The notes beneath the pieces are model-generated. The model had not been told where the DNA came from. It made no database searches and saw nothing but the letters and a program-made list of their open reading frames with translations. The position numbers and the translations under genes are program-made. This document shows positions 23,531-34,200 of a DNA stretch of 64,000 bases, piece after piece (position 1 is the first letter of the stretch; the number at the start of each line of letters is the position of its first letter). Origin of the DNA: Apoda limacodes (Eukaryota; Arthropoda; Insecta; Lepidoptera; Limacodidae); contig OX291550.1 of NCBI GenBank assembly GCA_946406115.1, positions 6,500,803 through 6,564,802 of the forward strand, given 5' to 3'.

Positions 23531-24100
23531 ATTTACGACAAGGACAAGACCTATGTTTTTAATATAATGTGCATTATTTTAGCACCGAGAATAACATCAT
23601 TATATAAATATATATAAATAATATTATATAATTTTACAAATTTTTAAGGAGTCTAACACGTAGTTAAAATTGAACCGATATTTTTGATGTAAGGGTGCCA
23701 AAAGGCGATTTAAAGTCAATTACAAAAAATTAAGAACGTTTTCTATGCAGAACAAATACAGATAAACTGGTACAGCACGCAGCAACATTTTCAATGAAAA
23801 ATAAGATGATTCAGTGATATTCCAACGTTACTTAAAATACTACGTAACTACGTTCCTGTACTACTAAAACCAATAAGAAGGTGAATTGATTGTTATTAAA
23901 GTTCTTCCAATCAGTAGTGCTTTTTATTAATAAATATTTAAAAAATAAATAACACTAACAATTTAGAATGAATTTAGGTTATTATTTTACCTTTAAAACA
24001 AGTTTTCAGTTACTAACAAGCATAATTTAGTAAAAATAGTAAATCAGTAAACTGTAACATATAACAAAGTTCAGAAATAACTTAATTGTGAAAATTACCT
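23531..24100. other. No gene recognised
   Basis: AT-rich spacer; nothing readable on either strand. Confidence 0.5.
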
Positions 24101-24104
24101 TACT

Positions 24105-24670
24105 TTCACAATACTTTGCTGTTTTACAAGTCAGAAGTTCGGCCCCATATGGAGTGCTGCTGCCATCTCTGGGAGGGTGCACCCGGATATCAGCTCAGCC
24201 CTTTTGACTCAGTACAACGACGACGGGCTGAAAGAATTGTCGACGGTCTCAAACTCACTAGCCGTATCGAACAATTAAGTCTGAGAAGAGAATTTATCTC
24301 CCTGTGTGTGTTCTACTGCTTGTACAATGGGATGTGTTCTGTGGAATTGTTCTAAATGATCCACGGCTAATTTATACCATCACATCGCTCGCCATCGGCT
24401 GGGAATTCATACTCACACCTTAGAACCTTAATTGTCACGCTCAGTGCGGTTTCAGAGAAACTACCTCCCGCAAAGGCTTAGGTTGTAGAATGAGCTCCCT
24501 GCCAAGGTTTTCTCTAAAAACTACAGTATGGGGTTCTTCAAGGAAGAATTTATTAGATCGGCAACGCGCGAGTGAGGCCGCAAGTGTTGCAAGCGTCCAT
24601 AGGCTTCGGTAACCGCTCATCATCAGGCAGACCCCAAGCTTGTTTGCCACCTGAGTGGTATTAAAAAAAA
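24105..24670 (+). pseudogene. Jockey-like LINE 3' end with poly(A)
   Basis: FYKSEVRPHMECCCHLWEGA, YQLSPFDSVQRRRAERIVDG and LRREFISLCVFYCLYNGMCS give the RT C-terminal region (24116-24355, open frame). After a stop, the last segment reads in broken frames, with the LWNELP-type motif damaged at about 24488-24500. The sequence runs through 'gcaagcgtccataggcttcg' to a poly(A) at 24662-24670. It is the same 3' end as at 27.97-28.20 kb and, reversed, in part at 51.70 and 56.38 kb. Confidence 0.85.
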
Positions 24671-25461
24671 AGTACATATTGACTAAGAAAAAAATTCAAA
24701 GTGGGGCTAAGAATTTATATCAAAAGCTCATGCTTTCTAAGTTATGGCAGTTAAATCAGTATTAAGGTTAGGAACGTACATTGACGCAGACGGAGTTTTC
24801 TATGAATGAGTGTATATATATTTATTTAATTAGCCAAAATGTACCCAAATCATTGATGTATTTCCAAATAAAAGTATTGTTTGAAATAATGCGTGCCTAA
24901 AAAAAGGGTATTCGTTTATTGTATTCTCAAGTAACATGCATTATTTTATAGAAAAAGGCATTTATACCTATTATAACATTTACGCGATTCTAACTTGTGA
25001 AATATATTTCCTAAAAATGTGTACAAGTCGCGAAGTTTTAAATTTATTAGTTTAAAAATATGTTAGAAAACAGACCCGTTAAATAGAAATCAAACAATTC
25101 AAAAGCAAATTGAAAAAAAAACCTCTTAAAGAAATTAATTTGCTATAATCTTTGAAGTTTCGTTAATTTCACTTTGTATTTGGATTAATAAAAAAGAAAA
25201 AAAATAAGTGAGTGGGTTTTTAGTTTTATGAAATTGTAATATTAGCCATTATTTTTATATTCTCTGAAGTTGCTCCATAAAAGAAATTCCGGCAACCATG
25301 CAAAAATGTAAAAAAATGGTTTATCAAAATCTCCAATCTCTAAAAGTGCATCTAAATTATATATTACTCGGTGGTAAGCTTCAGATGCTCTCCAAATTGC
25401 AATGAATAAAGTACATAATTGGATGCAGTGCTGGAAAATCAAGGCAAGTGTTGCCAAATGT

Positions 25462-26107
25462 CCAAGTAACTTTCGCCCTCCGTCAAGGCAACTGCCCAGC
25501 AGTTAAAATTGGAGATAGCACTCTGCCACACATTGATTGTGTCAAATATCTGAGATTGCATATTGAGCGTCGTTTAACATGGAAATAGCACATTAAGGCC
25601 AAAAGAGAGGTAATTTCAATGTTGGAACGAAACTCAAAACTAACACTAGGCAACAAACAACTGATATACTAGACTTATTGAAACCGATCTGGATGTATGG
25701 TATTCAATTGTGGGGTACCTCAAAGGATTCCAATAACAATATCATACAAAGAATACAGAACAATATACTAAGGTCAATAGTGAATGTGCCATGGCATTTC
25801 ACCAATGCTGAACTGCACGAGCACCTGTCGGTCAACACAGTGAAGGAAAGGATTCGAAAAGCCTCGGAGAAATTAAAAAACCGGCTTAAAAACCATCCCA
25901 ACAAACTGGCACGCCAGTTAACCATCCAGGACTATACCAACCGGCTCAAACGACTCAATATCCTAGAGCTACAAAAACGACAGTAGCGTCAGGCTACAAA
26001 ATATGAGTAGATGCCCTCGCTGGAAAGCACACTCTGCACGTCAGTAACAGATCTGCTCATAGTCCTGGGACTGATTGCCGATTTTAGGACATCACAAAAA
26101 AAAAAAT
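25462..26107 (+). pseudogene. Jockey-type LINE reverse transcriptase C-terminus with poly(A)
   Basis: KIGDSTLPHIDCVKYLRLHI then ERRLTWK followed by a stop where the family has His, then the open frame 25678-25986: LKPIWMYGIQLWGTSKDSNN, IQRIQNNILRSIVNVPWHFT and SVNTVKERIRKASEKL. Stop at 25984-25986, short 3' region, and A tract at 26096-26106. This is a different Jockey lineage from the 13.6/24.1 kb family. Confidence 0.85.
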
Positions 26108-27690
26108 AGTTTTAAAATCCCGTACCACCAAGCAACTCCCACTCGAATACGTTATTCGAACGTAAACGTATTCCTTCTTAAGGGATCGATATGCCAAATA
26201 ACTTTATGTTAGCGAGAGAGAGGCGGGCGGCTCAATTCGCAATTTTCTTAACCGAGCATCTAACTTGTTGGCTGCAGACTGGAGCCGTTATATGATGACA
26301 TTTGGGTTCCTTTACGAGGTATACATACATAGTTGTATCATCCGCAAACCATGCCCCCTGAATAATTGACGGGCGCGGGATATTTTCGCCACGTCAAAAA
26401 TAGCGCTCCGGTGTAGATTTACCTTTCGAGGGTTCTAAGTACATATTTTAAAATGTGCTCTGTGATTTTCCCTTGGCTTATGAACACCTATGACGTCTGC
26501 ATTTTTCTGCATCAGAGAGCCAGTTTTCATTGCCTTTACCTATCCAAAGTCACCTTCTTTACAATGAGATGCAAATTATAAATTATACCTAGCCATATCA
26601 GTTCCATCAATTTCTTCCAATTTCATTTTATTACAAATAATGTATGGCAATTTATACAAAACATCCGTCTCCGTAAAAATGACAGAATAATAAGCCTGCG
26701 TGTCACATTCCATCAACAGCTGCATGCTGCATATGTAGTTATTACAGATTTGTATCGTTTTGCAATGCATAGGCATTTAATCCAGACAGAAAAGGGAGCT
26801 AATTACAAAAAGTCTGGAGTATTCGAGTCTCGCGTTCTTGGGGACAAATTGTATGAAGCACATTCTAGCCTCTCAAGGACCAAGAACGCAAGACCCAAGT
26901 ACTTTTTTACAGTTTTTTTTTTCTGAACTGTCTACTGCAGTTGGCTGATGAAGCCATTACGGCTTCACCGGACTTTTGCGATTCGAAGACGATGAGTTGG
27001 TCAAAATTGACTTAAAAGATCTCAGTTGCACAAAGCCAGACAGATTAGACAACGGATGTAGACAACGAAATAAAATCAGGGTAAAACTTTTGACGAATTC
27101 AAGTCATATTTAAAATGTAGTCTATTGTATTCCAAATACAACACTCAAATCCTCAAGATATATAGAAAAAGCCATTTCATAACCAGGAAACTAACTTGGT
27201 CATCATTACTCATTCACGTGAGTAAGATCAATAAATAGCTATAATTCTTATGACCTTGCCTACAAACTGCAGCCCAATCGCATACAATTATGTAACGCAA
27301 TCTACACAAGTAAGTATTCACTCGACAATGCAGTACTGCTACGCTATTAGAGTTGGTTTTGCATTAACCCTCCCTCACTTTTGGTAAGAAATGCAGTTTT
27401 ATATGTGTGTACATAACATGCAAGTGTAGTTATCCTTATCGCTACGTAGACGGTATTAGATTTACATATTTGCAGTAACTGGATGCTAGTACCTATAAGT
27501 GGCAATAAAATATATTCGTCATATCTTGCATAAAGTTAAAAACTTTATGTAATATTATGTATTTGCTGCTTAGTAAAGTATCTCTAATAAAGTACTTCGT
27601 GAACCTGACGGATAGTTAGACTTTTACATGTTGGACGGACGCTTTGGCGAGGCAAATAAGGATTATATTTTAGGAAGACTTTTTTTGATG
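26108..27690. other. No gene recognised
   Basis: Mixed composition. A small perfect hairpin, 'tgaagccattacggcttca' (7-bp arms), lies near 26947-26966. No protein motif seen. Confidence 0.45.
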
Positions 27691-27701
27691 AAATGAACGT
27701 A

Positions 27702-27938
27702 CTGGATGGCGCATAAATAATGACACACTTTTATTTAAATACCCATAACTTTTTTTAAAATAAAGAAAACTACCGTCAATGGCGAACGCTACAGAATCAT
27801 GCTGCGTGAATTTTTGATACCCAAATTAAATGAATTGGTATTGGAGCACATGTGGTTCTAATAGGATAGTGCCACTGCTGTTTAATGAAAAAAAAATACA
27901 GCAAAATATATCTGTGTCATTATTTATGCGCCACTTAG
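27702..27938 (+). mobile_element. Internally deleted mariner-like element
   Basis: Perfect 20-bp inverted ends at 27707-27726 and 27914-27933 ('tggcgcataaataatgacac'), extendable outward over GTACT with three mismatches. Between them the plus strand reads VNGERYRIMLREFLIPKLNE then LVLEHMWF, two stops, DSATAV. This is the mariner segment around the second catalytic Asp (family MWFQQDGA). Only about 50 codons of transposase remain. Confidence 0.7.
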
Positions 27939-27964
27939 TACTTACTGTTATGGTAATACCTTAT

Positions 27965-28200
27965 TGCTATGCCTAGTGATAAGTCTAAGCGCTTTCTCGT
28001 CTGCAAACGATTAGGGTTTGGAATGAGCTTTCCCTGTCGAGGTTTTCTCTAGGGACTACAGTATGGTGTTTTACGGAAGAAGTGATTAGATTTGTTGCAA
28101 GCTCCTGGGTTGCAAGCGTCCATAGGCTACGGACGCGGTGACCACTTAAAACCACCACTTGGTAGTCCTTGCGCTTATTACCCATATGAGTGGAAAAAAA
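27965..28200 (+). repeat. Jockey-like LINE 3' end with poly(A)
   Basis: Contains 'tggaatgagctttccctgtc', 'ctacagtatggtgtttt', 'ttgcaagcgtccataggcta' and an A tract from 28193. Same 3' end as at 24.45-24.67 kb. Confidence 0.8.
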
Positions 28201-28844
28201 AGAGAGACGAGAAACTAAAGCCTAAAAGACTAATGGTTATTATAACAATCGTTTACATAACATATAAAGTCTATGGATGAAAGTATAAGAAATTCACAAA
28301 CAATTAGAAATTAAAGATTACAGAATTTAAGAATTGCTTAGATTTCCAAGTATCTGAAGAATCTAGGTCTACGGGAAGCATTTAGATTCAGAATAGTATC
28401 AGTGGGTAATTACATTTTTTACATGCCTCGAAGTAACAGACCATTGAATTTACACTGCTTTGTAAGAGTAAAAATATGGCCCAGCGAATGTTTACAAATT
28501 CTCTTTTTCACACTAGGAAAAAGTAGCGCCATCTTTTTTCTTGAAAACGACTTGGAACATAGTGAGCTCGCGCCTTTTGGGGCCAATCTCGATTTTTGTT
28601 CAACAAGGTATAAGTATAAGTAATGATATTATACTCTATATCAAAAATTTTACAACTTTTTAAAAAAAAAATCTTATGCAGAAGATGTGCTGAAGACAAA
28701 ATGACTAAATGAAATCACGTTGGTCATGCCTCGTGGTGTTAATTTTTGACACATCAAAAAGCTAGGTAAACAAATTACAACAACAGTAAAAACGTTACAT
28801 ACAAGAAATGAATAGGTTCAAGGCATAATTATGGTATAAATTAG

Positions 28845-29230
28845 GGGGCGTCCATAAATGACGTGAGGTGATTTTGGCGATTTTTCGACCACTTTGATGA
28901 GATGTCGTGAGATTTGGCTCGAACCCCTCCCCTCCTTCTACCTTAATCTTACGTGAGATTTCTAAAACGCGTATCGTTGATGTAAATACGTCAATCTTTG
29001 CTTGATTGCTTTGGATATATTTAAAAACATAACTAGCTACTTTGTGGCGTAAGAATAGCTGAGATAATTGTTATTGCGTAGAATTGAGCGATATCTAACA
29101 GTTTTCTCGCATTTCTATACTTTTTTTTGGCGAAAAATAAAATTACGTGATATTTGGCAGAACCCCTCTCCCCTACGTGAGATTTTAAACGACGTTCTCC
29201 CTTCCTGTGCTCAGCGCACAAAATAACCCC
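28845..29230. repeat. Terminal-inverted-repeat element ('gggcgtccataaatgacgtg')
   Basis: The left end reads 'ggggcgtccataaatgacgt' with 'gaacccctcccctcc'; the right end carries 'gaacccctctcccctacgtg' and 'gattttaaacgacgttct'. The parts look like a non-autonomous DNA element of the GGGGGCGTCCATAAATTACGT kind seen in many insects. No transposase remains. Confidence 0.5.
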
Positions 29231-29315
29231 TTAGAAAAGTACTTTCAGCCATTCGCTATTTTTCAAAACCGCCTCGATTTTAACTGCCGTGCGCACGGAC
29301 TCTAGCAGCCCTAGT

Positions 29316-29377
29316 GTAAATAGCACTACCAGCTCTTTTGACCCTCTAACAGTAGTGCGGCTGGTAGTGCTATTTAC
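29316..29377. repeat. Perfect 18-bp hairpin
   Basis: 'gtaaatagcactaccagc' at 29316-29333 and its exact reverse complement at 29360-29377, with a 26-base loop. Could be the core of a MITE. Confidence 0.85.
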
Positions 29378-29394
29378 AGTAAACGTAAATATCT

Positions 29395-29480
29395 CCAATA
29401 ATTATTCCATAACCTAAGCGTTCGCGGGAGGAAGTTACTCTGAAACCGCACTGTACGTGACCATTTAGGTTCTAAGGTTC
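29395..29480 (-). repeat. Jockey-like LINE 3' region, reverse fragment
   Basis: 'ttccataacctaagcgttcg' and 'ggaagttactctgaaaccgc' match the segment at 56.56-56.63 kb, which is the same family read in reverse. Confidence 0.55.
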
Positions 29481-29514
29481 TAAGGATGAATTACCTGCCG
29501 ATGGCGTACATAGA

Positions 29515-29895
29515 AGAATGTTCATAACTTCTTTTCAACTACCAATATACATTGGATTTGTAGTTTATAAAAAAGCCTATGACTCTATTTGGCAAGCACT
29601 AACAGAAAAGGAAATCCACCCTGGTTATATTACAATAATAAAAACAATTTTAAAAACAGCACAGCTTGGGTCAAAACAGAGACACTGGGAGACAATTTCA
29701 ACATCTGCTATGGTGTGCGCCAAGGAGATTGAATATCACCAAAGCTATTCTTAGCTGTGTTACAATCAATTTCTTAAAAAACTGGATTGGAACAAAAGAA
29801 AGAAAGGAATCTTAGTAGGAGGAGAATACCTATCAAACTTGAGATTTGCCAATGACCTAGTTATTTTAGTTAACGATTTGATTATTTAGGGCGGG
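29515..29895 (+). pseudogene. RTE-type LINE reverse transcriptase fragment with altered active site
   Basis: Frame 29518-29754 gives FVVYKKAYDSIWQALTEKEI and HPGYITIIKTILKTAQLGSK. After frame changes it reads LDWNKRKKGILVGGEYLSNL then RFANDLVILV. The RTE active site Phe-Ala-Asp-Asp is Phe-Ala-Asn-Asp at 29845-29856. The rest of the element is absent. Confidence 0.78.
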
Positions 29896-30171
29896 TGGAA
29901 CTGCGGACAAAAGCTAGTATATTATAAATACGATAGTATGTCTGTTCCTACATCTCGTCACAAAGGAGCATCCAATTGAGCTAAAAACTTCGCACAGGGA
30001 TAATTGAAGAGACGGAGAAGGACGTAGGCTAGACCTGTATTCCGTAAAAACTGAAGTTTATGCAGGAATTACCGAATTCCACCGGCATGAACTATAGCCA
30101 CTGGTAGAGCTTGCTATTGCAACTTTCTAACTACAATTCGAGAGTGGTCGTAGTAATCCTATGCCAATCCA

Positions 30172-30260
30172 GCGCGGGTGGAGCTGTTGGCAATTACTAG
30201 TACATATTTAAATGCATACACAAAGACACACACACATAAATATACATAAAACACAAACAG
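30172..30260. repeat. Short CA-rich stretch
   Basis: 'acacacacataaatatacat' region within 29900-30590, which otherwise shows no gene. A GC-rich island at 30390-30490 ('ccgccgaagccgcgaacgcg') has no readable frame. Confidence 0.5.
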
Positions 30261-30595
30261 TGTATCAAAAATAGATACTACTAGAAAAAATTTGCATATA
30301 TTAGATAGGTAAGATACACTTAGATAGGTACCAGTAAAATAATGTAATAAAGTATTAATAACCCGCTGCAATCCACCTAATCCTGCTTCAGCTCCAGGTC
30401 GCTAACGCCTGAGCGTAACGCAGTCCGCCGAAGCCGCGAACGCGCTCCCTCCGCCGAAAACAAAACTCGTTTCAACGCGCCCAACGTTTTTGGTGATCAG
30501 GGGCCTGATTCTCGTGCTGATATAGATAATCTTGAATTCGAGATATGTTTAATTGATTCACTCATGGCTTGTTAATCGCGGTACCCTGAAATAAC

Positions 30596-30741
30596 AGGGG
30601 TCACAAAAACCCCTCTTACGACCCCTCTTTTTTCAAAAAGGGGTCCATATAATTCCCCATTGTAATGACTTTGATGACTCTCCTAAAATAAGAGGGGTCG
30701 TCAAATAACCCCTCTTGCGTCCCCTTTTTTTGAATAGGGGT
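30596..30741. repeat. 97-bp tandem repeat rich in GGGGT/ACCCC hairpins
   Basis: A 49-bp block starting 'aggggtcacaaaaacccctc' at 30596 is repeated at 30693 ('aggggtcgtcaaataacccc'), so the period is 97 bp. Each block can form several small hairpins from 'aggggt' and 'acccct'. The BEL element is inserted at the last GGGGT of the second block. The sequence beyond it (33624-33655) resembles the next part of the repeat unit. Confidence 0.75.
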
Positions 30742-30982
30742 TATTACGGAGAGCTAATAAAATGTAGGAATGAATGCAATGAAACACTATGTTGATTATA
30801 GTTGAGTTTTAATAACTAGAAGAATAATAGCGAGTAAAATACAATTATAAATTCCTTTCACCAAGTAAGGCAAATCAAAAATGAATACTGACAAGACAAA
30901 AAAAGAAGAAAATAGTTAAAAAGGTATAAAAACTAAACAGTATTTACTCTTACATACAACTTTATAAAAAGAGGTTGTAACA
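30742..30982 (-). repeat. 3' LTR of the BEL/Pao element
   Basis: 241 bp. On the minus strand it begins TGTTACAACCTCTTTTTATA and ends CTCCGTAATA. Nearly identical to the copy at 33378-33623. Confidence 0.95.
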
Positions 30983-30994
30983 TCCTCCCCCCTT
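30983..30994 (-). promoter_or_regulatory. Polypurine tract of the BEL/Pao element
   Basis: Minus strand AAGGGGGGAGGA directly before the TGTTACAACC start of the 3' LTR, the expected plus-strand primer position. Confidence 0.85.
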
Positions 30995-31027
30995 GTGCGC
31001 GTGCGCACACAATAACATTTTTCAAAA

Positions 31028-31918
31028 TTAACTGGGGCCATGTGTAGTCAATTTAACTAACTTTTTCAGGGGTCGACGTACAATACCGTATTTCGTTGCA
31101 ACGTCCACTACTATAATAAAAACGTCGCCTATTTTGATATCTTCGTTGCGAGCTTGTTTGCTTTGCTGTCGCGGTTGCATCGTTGGAAGTATTTCACGGA
31201 CCCAACGACTCCAAAAATGATCTGCCAGTCTTAATGCCTTCTTCCAGTCTGAACGGCAAACAAGGTCAGAGTCATCTAAAACTGTTGGAAGTATTTGATT
31301 GGAGGAAAAGCCAATAAGGAAATGGAATGGTGTAAGAGTCTCTTCATCGTTGGGGTCCACATAAACGTGGGCGAGTGGGCGAGAATTCACGATAGCTTCA
31401 GCTTCTGCCAGTAATGTTGTTAGTATATCTTCTTTTAGTGCTCGTTCATGAAGTGTTGCTTTAAGGGCTACTTTTACTGTGCGCACTAATCGCTTCCACA
31501 TACCGCCAAAAAATGGAGCTGCAGCAGGTATAAAACTCCACTTGATGCATTTGTTGGCGGCAAAATCTTGAACATTTGTGGTGTAAAATTCTTTTAACAG
31601 ACGGCTGGCTCCCACAAATGCTCCCATTATCAGAAAAAAATGTATTTGGAGTACCTCTTCTGGCGATAAATCTGCGCAAACTCATAATGGCGGAATCAGC
31701 AGAAAGGTTGAAGACTATCTCAAGATGAATTGCCACGGATGTCATGCACGTATAAAGGGCCACGTAACGTTTCTCATGTCGGCGCCCGATAGTTACGGTG
31801 ATAGGGCCAAAATAGTCGAGGCCAGTATAGGTAAAAGGTTGACGATGATGAGCAAGTCTTTGAGCGGGAAGATCACCAGTAACGGGATTTAAAGGTTTTG
31901 TTTTGCGGATTCGACACA
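31028..31918 (-). pseudogene. BEL/Pao integrase core and C-terminal domain, frameshifted
   Basis: Starts in a frame reading TGLDYFGPITVTIGRRHEKR and YVALYTCMTSVAIHLE (first catalytic Asp in LDYFGP), then GTPNTFFSDNGSICGS (second Asp). A frameshift near 31600 moves into the 199-residue frame: FVGASRLLKEFY, APFFGGMWKRLVRTVKVAL, EAEAIVNSRPL, and the DUF5641-like tail ending VRRPLKKLVKLTTHGPS. In BEL integrases the third catalytic residue is the Glu after GG-x-W; here it is Lys. Confidence 0.88.
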
Positions 31919-32482
31919 GTGGGTATTAGATGTCCACGACTCTTGAAATAAAATACGTCCTTTAATAACAACAGGTCTGAGTAAACCTAACGGATCATAT
32001 ACACGCATCAAATGTGAAAGAACTTTTCGTTAAGTTAATTTGTTTGGTGACATTTTTTTCAAACCTGTTCTAAAGCCTAGAATATCTGTTATGGGATCCC
32101 AAGCTATACCTAAAACACTAACGCTATTTTGATTGTTCCCTAAATCGACTTCTGTCGATTGACTCACGCGTAAGTCACTCAGTACAAGTTTTAACGCTGT
32201 CTGGTCGTTTGAAATCCACCCTTGTATTTCAAAACATGCGGCGTTGTGAACAGTAATTATATCGGATGCCACTTGAGCTGCTTCGTCAACATTGTCATGC
32301 GAGCCCAAATAGTCATCCATATAATGATTGTATTGAATGGCGTCCAGTGCCTTTGGATAAAGGGTTATGTAATCTTTTGCATTCAAATTTTTAATATAGT
32401 GAGCAATAAATGGCGAACAACATGCTCCAAAAATGACAGTTGTCATTCTGAACTCCTTAATTGGCATTCTCTTAACATTTGT
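31919..32482 (-). pseudogene. BEL/Pao reverse transcriptase, second part
   Basis: After a TGA at 32483-32485 the frame continues in phase: IKEFRMTTVIFGACCSPFIA, HYMDDYLGSHDNVDEAAQVA with the catalytic YMDD at 32312-32323, FEIQGWISND and VLGIAWDPITDILGFRTG. Past a stop at 32027-32029 it runs on to LSHLMRVYDPLGLLRPVVIK (connection region). At about 31920 the sequence jumps to integrase, so the RNase H domain is deleted. Confidence 0.9.
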
Positions 32483-33363
32483 TCAGTCAAAGTTGTCTCT
32501 CCAGAGGTATCTAAGAGCGTCTCTGTCTTGCTCTCTAATGTTTATTTGAAGGAACATCTGTTTAATGTCAGAGGCTAATGCAATACGACCTTTCCTAAAA
32601 CGGAAAAGAATGCCAAGCAGAGACTGAAGTAAGTTAGGACCAGAGAGTAGTAAAGAGTTTAGACTGACACCCTCATTCCTAGATGCAGCGTCATGAACGA
32701 CGCGTAATTTATGTTTTTGTGGGTGATAAACTCCGAAATGAGGCAAATACCACCTTATGGCCTCATAATTTGTAATATCTTTGTTTTTGTAACAACCATA
32801 ATACAAGGAAATATCGCATTCTTCGGCAAAACCTTCATCTATCATATTAGTTATGAATTTATTGTAGGCAATTGAGAACTCAGGATCTCGTTTCATGCGA
32901 CTTTCTAAGTTTAAATAACGTGACAATGCCTGAGAATAACTGTTAGGGACAAGTTTAATGTCTTCACACCAAGGCATGCCCACTTTAAACCGACCTGATG
33001 TTTTGATATGCCTAAAGAAACAAATTTATACTGATCCTTTATAAGAACTTCTAAATTGTTGCTATTTGACATTGTTTCGCTGGCAGAAAACAAAGTGCTG
33101 TAGTTCACAAATTCTACTAATTTAGTTTTGCTAGATGCCATACCGTACAACATCCAACCTAATGCTGCGAGGCAAGCTACTGGCTGGTTATAATTCCCTT
33201 TCCTAATTTCAGGAGAGATAGACAAATGCCAGTGTTCAGCAACTATAAGAACCATATGTGTAATGTTTTCATATGATAAAGTGTCTACAAGGTCGGTCAA
33301 GTGAGAATAAGCAGCAATAGTTTCTTTAGGAATTGTCTGTGTGCCTAAAGATAAACCAGCCAT
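32483..33363 (-). pseudogene. BEL/Pao protease end and reverse transcriptase first part
   Basis: 33363-32990 reads AGLSLGTQTIPKETIAAYSH, VLIVAEHWHLSISPEIRKGN and NQPVACLAALGWMLYG, the C-terminal part of the aspartic protease region (DUF1758-like). A frameshift near 32990 leads to YLNLESRMKRDPEFSIAYNK, RWYLPHFGVYHPQKHKLRVV, HDAASRNEGVSLNSLLL and GRIALASDIKQMFLQI (first RT Asp), ending in an in-frame TGA. The LTR lies only 14 bp upstream of this frame's first codon. Confidence 0.9.
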
Positions 33364-33377
33364 TGCTAAGGATCAAA

Positions 33378-33623
33378 TATTACGGAGAGCTAATGAAATG
33401 TAGGAATGAATTTGAGATGCAATGAAACACTATGTTGATTATAGTTGAGTTTTAATAACTAGAAGAATAATAGCGAGTAAAATACAATTTATATCCTTTC
33501 ACCAAGTAAGGCAAATCAAAAATGAATACTGACAAGACAAAAAAAGAAGAAAATAGTTAAAAAGGTATAAAAACTAAACAGTATTTACTCTTACATACAA
33601 CTTTATAAAAAGAGGTTGTAACA
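33378..33623 (-). repeat. 5' LTR of the BEL/Pao element
   Basis: 246 bp. Differs from the 3' LTR mainly by 'aatgaatttgagatgcaatg' versus 'aatgaatgcaatg' and by a small change near 33488. Same ends, followed by the GGGGT target duplication. Confidence 0.95.
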
Positions 33624-33639
33624 GGGGTTTTTCCCTATA

Positions 33640-34200
33640 ACTTCCCATTTTCTCGATAGAGTCCATCGATACTAGTAATGTTTTTTATGTACCTTGTGTA
33701 CACCAACGACATCCCTAAAGGCAAGTGAATTGAATCACTAAGAGACTTCCATCCGCAATCACCGCCCGAGGCGAATGATTTCGCAAGTGGAGAATCCTAG
33801 TTAATCCCGACATAAGCTGGGCCGTTTTCTTCACCATTGGCCCCGGACCTGGCCCTCCACGACCATCTCCCCTCTTACTCTTCAGCCATGCCATTCCTTG
33901 GCAAACCAAGGCCCAATATCTCGGTGTGACACTGGATAGGCGTCTGAACTTCCGTGATCACACCAAAATAGGCAAATACAGTAAGATGCACCACTTGCAT
34001 CTGCCCCATACTAGCATATGTCTAAACGCAACCTCCATAGACTCCATAAACCTTCCTATGAGCGGCCTCTGGAGCCCTCTGGTTTGTCCGGAATGCACTC
34101 CGACACAGAGACTTCAAGCTCCCCACAATTTCCCAATACTTCAAAGACCTAGCAGTCCGCTTTTTTGAGTGTACACCCAATCATTTGAAGTGATTAGTTA
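33640..34200 (+). pseudogene. Jockey-type LINE reverse transcriptase debris
   Basis: Short matches in changing frames: YLVYTNDIPKG just after the catalytic region, IPWQTKAQYLGVTLDRRLNF then RDHTK (33895-33965), and MSGLWSPLV at about 34060. Many stops. The 148-codon frame at 34169-34615 continues past it but shows no family motif. Confidence 0.65.

Larger units (their letters stand above)
30742..33623 (-). mobile_element. BEL/Pao LTR retrotransposon, internally deleted, with intact LTRs and target duplication
   Basis: Two LTRs (30742-30982 and 33378-33623) enclose about 2.4 kb. The 5-bp duplication GGGGT flanks it (30737-30741 and 33624-33628). Read on the minus strand, the order is protease C-terminal part, reverse transcriptase with YMDD, then a jump to integrase and its C-terminal extension. 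Gag, most of the protease, RNase H and the integrase zinc-binding part are missing. The sequence inside the 5' LTR shows no tRNA-primer site and begins almost at once with coding sequence, so the 5' deletion removed it. A purine tract precedes the 3' LTR. Stops and frameshifts add to the deletions. LTRs differ by a 7-bp indel and a few bases, pointing to a fairly recent insertion or one copied from an already deleted parent. It sits in a 97-bp tandem repeat, beside Jockey debris. Confidence 0.93.

Noticed and set aside
26940..26970. Hairpin 'tgaagccattacggcttca' as histone stem-loop or terminator
   Set aside because: Sequence does not match the histone stem-loop and there is no gene next to it.
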